Shown here piece by piece: positions 58,914 to 64,000 of a stretch of 64,000 bases of DNA. The stretch comes from Hyalangium versicolor. GTDB lineage: Bacteria > Myxococcota > Myxococcia > Myxococcales > Myxococcaceae. The position numbers and the translations under genes are program-made. How positions within the stretch are numbered: position 1 is the first letter of the stretch; each line of letters opens with the position of its first letter. The notes beneath the pieces are model-generated. The model was given only the letters and a program-made list of their open reading frames with translations. It did no database searches and was not told the origin of the DNA. The DNA lies in contig NZ_JAHXBF010000001.1 of the NCBI RefSeq assembly GCF_020103695.1, forward strand, positions 1-64,000. Reading direction: 5' to 3'.

Positions 58914-61900
58914 ATGGCTGCGCGCAAACTTCGCGCGAAAGCCTCTATGAGCCTGCCGCTGCTGACGCTTCCCCTTCTCCTGCTCCACGCTGCTTCGGTC
59001 TCTCCCGCGACCGTCCCCGCCCGAGGAGCCCAGGAGGCCATCCTCACGCTCGACAAGGCCGGCCGGTACATCGTCAAGGCCCAGAGCCCCGCCGGAACGG
59101 CCTGTGACATCGTCGATCACGTCCGCGGGCCCTTCGAGCACTCGGGCCAGGTGGGGCGCTCCAGCTGCGAGCTGGATCTGCTGCTGGACGCGGGCACGTA
59201 CAAGCTGCGGCTGAACTCGAAGGCCAAGGGCAAGGGCAACGTCACGCTGTCGGTGACGCCGTACACGGAGCTCAATCCGTCTCCGCTGCGCCTGGAGCCC
59301 CGGCGCGAGGTGAAGCAGAACCTCAAGCCGCGCCAGCAGGCCTCGTACTGGCTCAAGATCGATCAGCGCCAGCCGGTGACGCTGCGCATCGCCGGGCGGC
59401 ATGCGGGCGACGTGCGGCTGTGGCGGACGGGCGAGTGGCTGGAGCCGCTCGCCGCGCGTGACACCAGCCCGCGCCCCCATCCCGGCCAGCCGATCCACGA
59501 GTGGTGGTTCGAGTCCATGCTCGAACCGGGCGTGTACCTGCTCACCGCGTACGGGACGAACTCCGCGGTGTGGACCCAGAGCGATACGGCGGATGACTCG
59601 GGGCTGACCGTCTCGTGGGGGTTCCCGAAGGCCTCCGCGGATCGGATCGCCACCCTCACCCTGCCGGAGACGGGGCTCGCCACGCTGGAGTTCCCCGAGG
59701 AGCCGGAGGCGTTCTTCCTCTCGCGCGAGGGGAACTCGAAGACGACCACGCGTTTGAGCCTGCACCCCGTGGGGAGCGATGGCTCCACCAACGTGTTCTC
59801 CTCGGCCGAGGCTACCTGCGAGATCGACGGCAAGGCGCTCGTGCCCGAGTGCGGCACCTCGTCCGGTAGCAAGCGCGGCCGGGTGGCACTCATCCGCGGC
59901 GAGCCCGGTGCTCGCCTGACGCTGCGGTGGGCGCGGCTCCTGCTGGACCGGTGGGAGGATGGGGTCTACGGCAGCGGGGCGCAGTCGCTGGGCTTCGAGG
60001 TGGTGAAGGGGGGCGACTACCTCGTCGGGATTCATGAGACGCCGCTCGATCAGGACAGCGCGCCTGTGGGCTGCTCGCTGAGCCAGGTGTTCACCCAGGG
60101 GGACTCGCTGTTGCAGGGGCGGGATCTGCTGAAGGTGGGCCCTGACGCGCCGTTCCGCCGGTCGTTCAACTACAACGGTAACTCCGCCACGCTGCAGTTC
60201 GAGATCACCCGCTCCGCGCGCTACGTCTTCCAGACCGCCGGGGAGCGGAAGACCCGCTGCGAGCTGTTCCGCTACGACAAAGACAAGCTCACGCGGCTCA
60301 CGGAGACACTGCCGGACGCGAAGACCTGCCGTGTGGCCGTCCCCGCGACTCCCGGCATGTACGAGCTGCGGCTGTACGGCGGGACGGAGGGCATCGAGAA
60401 CGTGACGCTCGCCGCGGACGGACCGCAGCCTTCTTCGGATACGCCCACCAAGGTGTCCTGCCTCTTCCCCTCGGTGCGGCTGGGGGACAAATCCCGCTAT
60501 GTGCTGAGCAGCACGCGCAGCTCGGAGCGAGCGCTGCGAGGCCTGTTCCTCCGCCCGCTGCCGCTCACCTTGAGCGAGCCCATGGCGCTGGTGCTCGACG
60601 GGCGCAAGAGCCTGAAGGTTCCGCTGAGCGGAGGCCGGCCCGTGGAGATCCGCTCGCTGAGTGGCGAGCCGTTCACCTGTGCGCTCGGCGACACGAAGGG
60701 GGATGCCAAGGGTGGCACCTGCGCGCTGCCGGGCAGCTCCGGAGAGCTCACGCTCGAGAACCCGGGGACCTCCGCCATCACCCTGTCGCTGCGCAGGCCT
60801 CCGCCTCCACCTTCCGCGCCTCCACCGCTGGTGGCGTTCAGCCCGAACCTCGCGCCGCTGCCGGTGCTCGCGCCCTCGACCTCCATGTGGCTGGACTTCG
60901 ATCGGGATCAGGCCCACTCCCTGCTCTTCGATGTGAAGGATGCGGGCCTCTACCATGTGACGACGGAGGGCCTGCTCTCCACCGAGTGCCGCATCCGGAC
61001 GCCGGTGGTGCAGGAGGTCGGCGCCGCGTCGGGCGGAGGGCGAGGGCGCAACTGCCTCGTGTCCTCGTACCTGCGGCCCGGGCGCTACCTGCTCACCGTG
61101 CGCACGGTGGGCCAGAGCCGGGGACGGGGCTCGGTGCTGCTCGAGCGGCGCTCGGTCAAGTCCGCCGAAGGGCTGGGCGGCGAGGCCGAGATCTTCTTCC
61201 GCGCGGACGCGGGCGACCTCATCCAGCAGAAGCTCCGAGTGCCGAAGCGGGCGGAGTACACGCTGAGCACCGCCGCGCAGAGTGGCGCGCTCCAGTGCCG
61301 GCTCGATGATCCGCAAGGCTGGCCGGTGGTGCCCATCCCCGCGCCCTGCACCAGCACGATGACCCTGGCGTCCGGGAACTATCTGTGGACCCAGCTCCCG
61401 CTCACGGTGGAGAGCATGCGCCGCACGTCGCTGGAGCGGGTGCGGCCCACCGTCACCCTCAAGGGCAACAAGGTGCACGCGCTGCCGTTCAATGCGTGGT
61501 CTCGCGTAGCGCTGGGCAAGGATGGCAAGGACGAGTTCTCGTTCGAGCTGCTGTCCCAACTGGACGTGGCCTTCGCGCTGACCCATGGGATGCAGGGGCG
61601 CCTGTACCGGGTCGGCGCGGACAACGAGCTCAAGCCCGTCGAGACGATTGCACCGATGACTTCGGAGCTGACGCGGCCCCAGGGTGCTTCCGTGCCCCGG
61701 GTGCGCGCGTACGCACCGCCTCCCGAACCTGCTTCCGACGAAGGGGAGGGCGAGAGCGAGGAAGGCTCGTCCGAGGAGAGCTATCAGGAGCCTCCTCCCG
61801 AGCGAGAGTATGCCGAGGGGGAAGAGAACTCTGACTCCCCGCCTGCCTCCGCGGAGACGCTGCCGGAGGCGGATGCACCGGCTCCCACGGGCCGGACGCT

Positions 61901-64000
61901 GTCGCTCGAACCGGGGAGCTACCGGCTGATCACCGAGCACAGCCGCGGCGATGTGGCGATCACCTATGCGATCTACCTCCGCGTCGACACGCTGGCGCCT
62001 GGGATCGTCCGCGCCGCGTCCTCACCGGGCCGCATCCCCTTGCGCCTGCCCGCCGAGGGAACGCTGCGCCTCTCCACGAAGGGGGACACGGATGTTCGCT
62101 GCCGCATCTTCGACAGCGAGGAACGCCTGGTCGTGGAGAACTCGGATCGCGGCGCGGACTGGAACTGCGCCATCGCCGAGCCTTTCGCCGCGGGCGACTA
62201 CACGCTCGTCCTCGAGAGCCAGACGCAGCAGCCCGGGCCGACGCGCGTCTCCGTGGCGGTGGCGAAGGTGACGGACGCGGGAGTGCTCGCGGACAAGGCG
62301 ACGCTCAAGCTGGATGCCGGCGTGCAGCGCGCGACGCTCCCCACCCAGGGCGACAACGTGGTGCAGGAGGTTGCCCTGCGTGCCAAGACGCCCATCTCCT
62401 GCGCGCTCGAGGATGAGAAGGGCGCGGTTGTTACTCGGCAGCTCGACACTCGCGAGTGCATGCTGCTCGTTCGTCCTGGCGGCGCCACATGGCGTGTCCG
62501 GGTATGGACGCTGGCCAGCAGCGCCCAGGTGACGACGGCGCTGATCACCCACGCGGTGGTGCCCTCCACGGGCGGGAGCATCGCGGCGAGCGCAGCCGCG
62601 CTGACGAAGGTTTCTCAGGCCGGCCGGTACCAGACCGGTGCCGGGCTCTACTGCCTGCCCGCGGGCCAGAAGGGACCCCTGGAGAAGTGCGCGGGAGAAG
62701 TCTCCCTGGAGGCCGGAGACTGGATTTTCAGCGGCGCGGGTGGCCAGGAGGCTTCGCTGAAACTCAACGAGGTGGTGGATGCGCTCGACGGTCCGAAGAC
62801 CGAGCGCGTGCGCCTCTCCCGTGCCGTGTCGCTGCTGCGGCAGTCCACGCGCGCTCCTTCGCTGCACCTCTTCATGGCCCGTGTGCAGGTGGGAGACCGG
62901 AGCAACCCTGCCTGTTCGCTCGTTGGCGGCACGTCGCGGCAGGATGACTTCATGTGCGTGGCGGCAACCGGCCCCACGCAGCAGTCCCTGGCCCGCTGGT
63001 GGACGCCCGCGCTCAGTGCGAGCGAGGCGAGCGTGACCCGGCTCTCGGTTCCGGTGCCCTCGGCCGCGGGAGGGCTGCAGCCCGGACTGCAGAACCTCAC
63101 CTGGTCGCAAGGGACGGCGCTCCAGCTTCGGATGCCCTCGACTCCAACTCGCGTGCAACTCTCGCTGCCTCGCAATGCGTGGGCGGTGCAGGTGGATGAG
63201 AAGGGTACGGCGGTCGATTTGTGCGCGCCCGCTCCGACGCTCGCGGCGTGCGTGCTCACGGGCAAGGGAGGCTCGATCTTCGTGTACTCCCCCGAGGAGC
63301 CGCGCACCCAGGCGGAGGTGGTGGCCATCGACCCAGCTCCGCTTCGAGAGAACCTGGAGCGCTTGTATGAGCGGGTGAACTCCGCGCCCAGCCAGCAGCC
63401 CCTCGCCTTTACCTCGCAGCCCGTTCCCCGGCTGCTGACGGTGGCCGGTGCGCTCCGCTGTGTGACGACGCTCGATGACGGCACACGGCTGGAGGGCTGC
63501 GAAGCCCGGATTCCAGCGGGTCGCTCGGGAGAGGCCGTGCTGGATCTGGGAGTCGGGGGCGTGCGCGCCGTGCTTACTCCTCCCGCGGAGCTGAGGAGTG
63601 CCGCGCTCGGAGCCCTCTCGGCTCAGGCCGGGGCGGATCTGCCCGCGGCCAAGGCGCTCAAGCTGTCCGGCGCTCGCGTGGAGCGCTCCCTCACGCTCGT
63701 GTCCGACGCGGTAGTGCACCTCCGGGCGGATGCAGGCGTGTGTGGACTTGCCCAGGGGAGCTCGGTGCTTCAGGTGCAGGGCAGCGAGAAGGGCTGTGCA
63801 TTCGATTCCGTGCTCAAGGCGGGCACCTACCGCCTGGTGGTGCGAGGTTTCGCGGATCGCCCGCTCTCCGGCACTGTCACCTGGACACAAGAGCCTGTGA
63901 GGGAATTGCAGGAGGGAGTGGCCAGCGAGGAGAGCTGGATCACCCCGTCCCAGACGCGCTTCTTCCGGTTCTCCACGCAGTCTCCCGGTCGGATCGGCCT
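58914..64000 (+). CDS. Very large secreted beta-domain repeat protein (incomplete at window end)
   Basis: The frame is open from ATG 58914 to the last base (about 1,695 residues so far). The N-terminus 'MAARKLRAKASMSLPLLTLPLLLLHAASVSPATVPA' is a signal peptide (start 58947 is possible). The body is a chain of ~120-residue beta-rich PPC-like domains, each with phrases like 'GRYIVKAQSPAGTACDIVDH', 'LDAGTYKLRLNSKAKGKGNV' and 'FAAGDYTLVLESQTQQPGPT'. Paired cysteines occur in each. An acidic Glu/Ser/Pro linker is near residue 940-985 ('PASDEGEGESEEGSSEESYQ'). It probably works at or beyond the outer membrane; the C-terminus is unknown. Confidence 0.8.
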   Translation, partial: MAARKLRAKASMSLPLLTLPLLLLHAASVSPATVPARGAQEAILTLDKAGRYIVKAQSPAGTACDIVDHVRGPFEHSGQVGRSSCELDLLLDAGTYKLRLNSKAKGKGNVTLSVTPYTELNPSPLRLEPRREVKQNLKPRQQASYWLKIDQRQPVTLRIAGRHAGDVRLWRTGEWLEPLAARDTSPRPHPGQPIHEWWFESMLEPGVYLLTAYGTNSAVWTQSDTADDSGLTVSWGFPKASADRIATLTLPETGLATLEFPEEPEAFFLSREGNSKTTTRLSLHPVGSDGSTNVFSSAEATCEIDGKALVPECGTSSGSKRGRVALIRGEPGARLTLRWARLLLDRWEDGVYGSGAQSLGFEVVKGGDYLVGIHETPLDQDSAPVGCSLSQVFTQGDSLLQGRDLLKVGPDAPFRRSFNYNGNSATLQFEITRSARYVFQTAGERKTRCELFRYDKDKLTRLTETLPDAKTCRVAVPATPGMYELRLYGGTEGIENVTLAADGPQPSSDTPTKVSCLFPSVRLGDKSRYVLSSTRSSERALRGLFLRPLPLTLSEPMALVLDGRKSLKVPLSGGRPVEIRSLSGEPFTCALGDTKGDAKGGTCALPGSSGELTLENPGTSAITLSLRRPPPPPSAPPPLVAFSPNLAPLPVLAPSTSMWLDFDRDQAHSLLFDVKDAGLYHVTTEGLLSTECRIRTPVVQEVGAASGGGRGRNCLVSSYLRPGRYLLTVRTVGQSRGRGSVLLERRSVKSAEGLGGEAEIFFRADAGDLIQQKLRVPKRAEYTLSTAAQSGALQCRLDDPQGWPVVPIPAPCTSTMTLASGNYLWTQLPLTVESMRRTSLERVRPTVTLKGNKVHALPFNAWSRVALGKDGKDEFSFELLSQLDVAFALTHGMQGRLYRVGADNELKPVETIAPMTSELTRPQGASVPRVRAYAPPPEPASDEGEGESEEGSSEESYQEPPPEREYAEGEENSDSPPASAETLPEADAPAPTGRTLSLEPGSYRLITEHSRGDVAITYAIYLRVDTLAPGIVRAASSPGRIPLRLPAEGTLRLSTKGDTDVRCRIFDSEERLVVENSDRGADWNCAIAEPFAAGDYTLVLESQTQQPGPTRVSVAVAKVTDAGVLADKATLKLDAGVQRATLPTQGDNVVQEVALRAKTPISCALEDEKGAVVTRQLDTRECMLLVRPGGATWRVRVWTLASSAQVTTALITHAVVPSTGGSIAASAAALTKVSQAGRYQTGAGLYCLPAGQKGPLEKCAGEVSLEAGDWIFSGAGGQEASLKLNEVVDALDGPKTERVRLSRAVSLLRQSTRAPSLHLFMARVQVGDRSNPACSLVGGTSRQDDFMCVAATGPTQQSLARWWTPALSASEASVTRLSVPVPSAAGGLQPGLQNLTWSQGTALQLRMPSTPTRVQLSLPRNAWAVQVDEKGTAVDLCAPAPTLAACVLTGKGGSIFVYSPEEPRTQAEVVAIDPAPLRENLERLYERVNSAPSQQPLAFTSQPVPRLLTVAGALRCVTTLDDGTRLEGCEARIPAGRSGEAVLDLGVGGVRAVLTPPAELRSAALGALSAQAGADLPAAKALKLSGARVERSLTLVSDAVVHLRADAGVCGLAQGSSVLQVQGSEKGCAFDSVLKAGTYRLVVRGFADRPLSGTVTWTQEPVRELQEGVASEESWITPSQTRFFRFSTQSPGRIG

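Noticed and set aside
58779..61940. Minus-strand ORF of about 1,050 codons
   Set aside because: Antisense shadow of the large secreted protein. The plus frame has a signal peptide and domain logic; the minus frame is Arg/His/Gln-rich without motifs.

Overview
The window looks like a myxobacterial chromosome segment, probably suborder Cystobacterineae. The base composition is very GC-rich. It carries a SitA-type lipoprotein toxin with its immunity gene, a DUF2381 protein coupled to a Hanks-type Ser/Thr kinase, a NACHT-like NTPase, many secreted lipoproteins and hydrolases, and large TPR proteins. All calls come from reading translations and motifs; no database search was run.

Layout. 0-2 kb is mobile-element debris: the end of an IS3-family element truncates a tyrosine recombinase, followed by an attachment-site-like hairpin and an IS91-type transposase remnant. 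2-5.3 kb holds two divergent regulator/oxidoreductase pairs (TetR with an NmrA-like protein; HxlR with an epimerase-like SDR), each with a readable palindromic operator. 5.4-12.9 kb is a patchwork of broken genes, a TPR protein, a small lipoprotein and a sulfatase. 13-20 kb is a secreted carbohydrate/amide hydrolysis block: an orphan XylF-like binding protein, a GH92 alpha-mannosidase-like enzyme and a penicillin-acylase-like lipoprotein. 20-24.3 kb contains a MocR regulator divergent from cupin and AhpD-like genes, and a LysR regulator divergent from a peroxiredoxin. 24.4-28.2 kb has a frameshifted lipoprotein, a partial gene and an overlapping gene pair ending in a NACHT-like NTPase.

28.5-34.9 kb is a tight co-directional operon: GTP cyclohydrolase II, WD40 protein, RibD-like deaminase/reductase, GT4 glycosyltransferase, MATE exporter. 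The first three match the toxB-toxC-toxE logic of toxoflavin (azapteridine) biosynthesis. The last two suggest a glycosylated, exported product.

35.38-50.43 kb is a 15-kb integrative element bounded by 19-bp direct repeats, with a shared 20-bp arm-like site inside each end. It encodes a tyrosine recombinase with unusual catalytic positions, an excisionase-like HTH protein, a SitA-like AHH-nuclease toxin with an imm11-like immunity protein, a DUF2381/kinase operon and a predicted pseudokinase. Several kb of it are degenerate tandem-repeat arrays that bracket the toxin-immunity pair.

50.5-64 kb returns to chromosomal genes: a secreted protein, an ABM-domain protein, a membrane protein, an LCM-type methyltransferase, a quinone oxidoreductase divergent from a LysR regulator, a TPR protein, a secreted M49-like peptidase, and a very large secreted repeat protein that runs off the window end.
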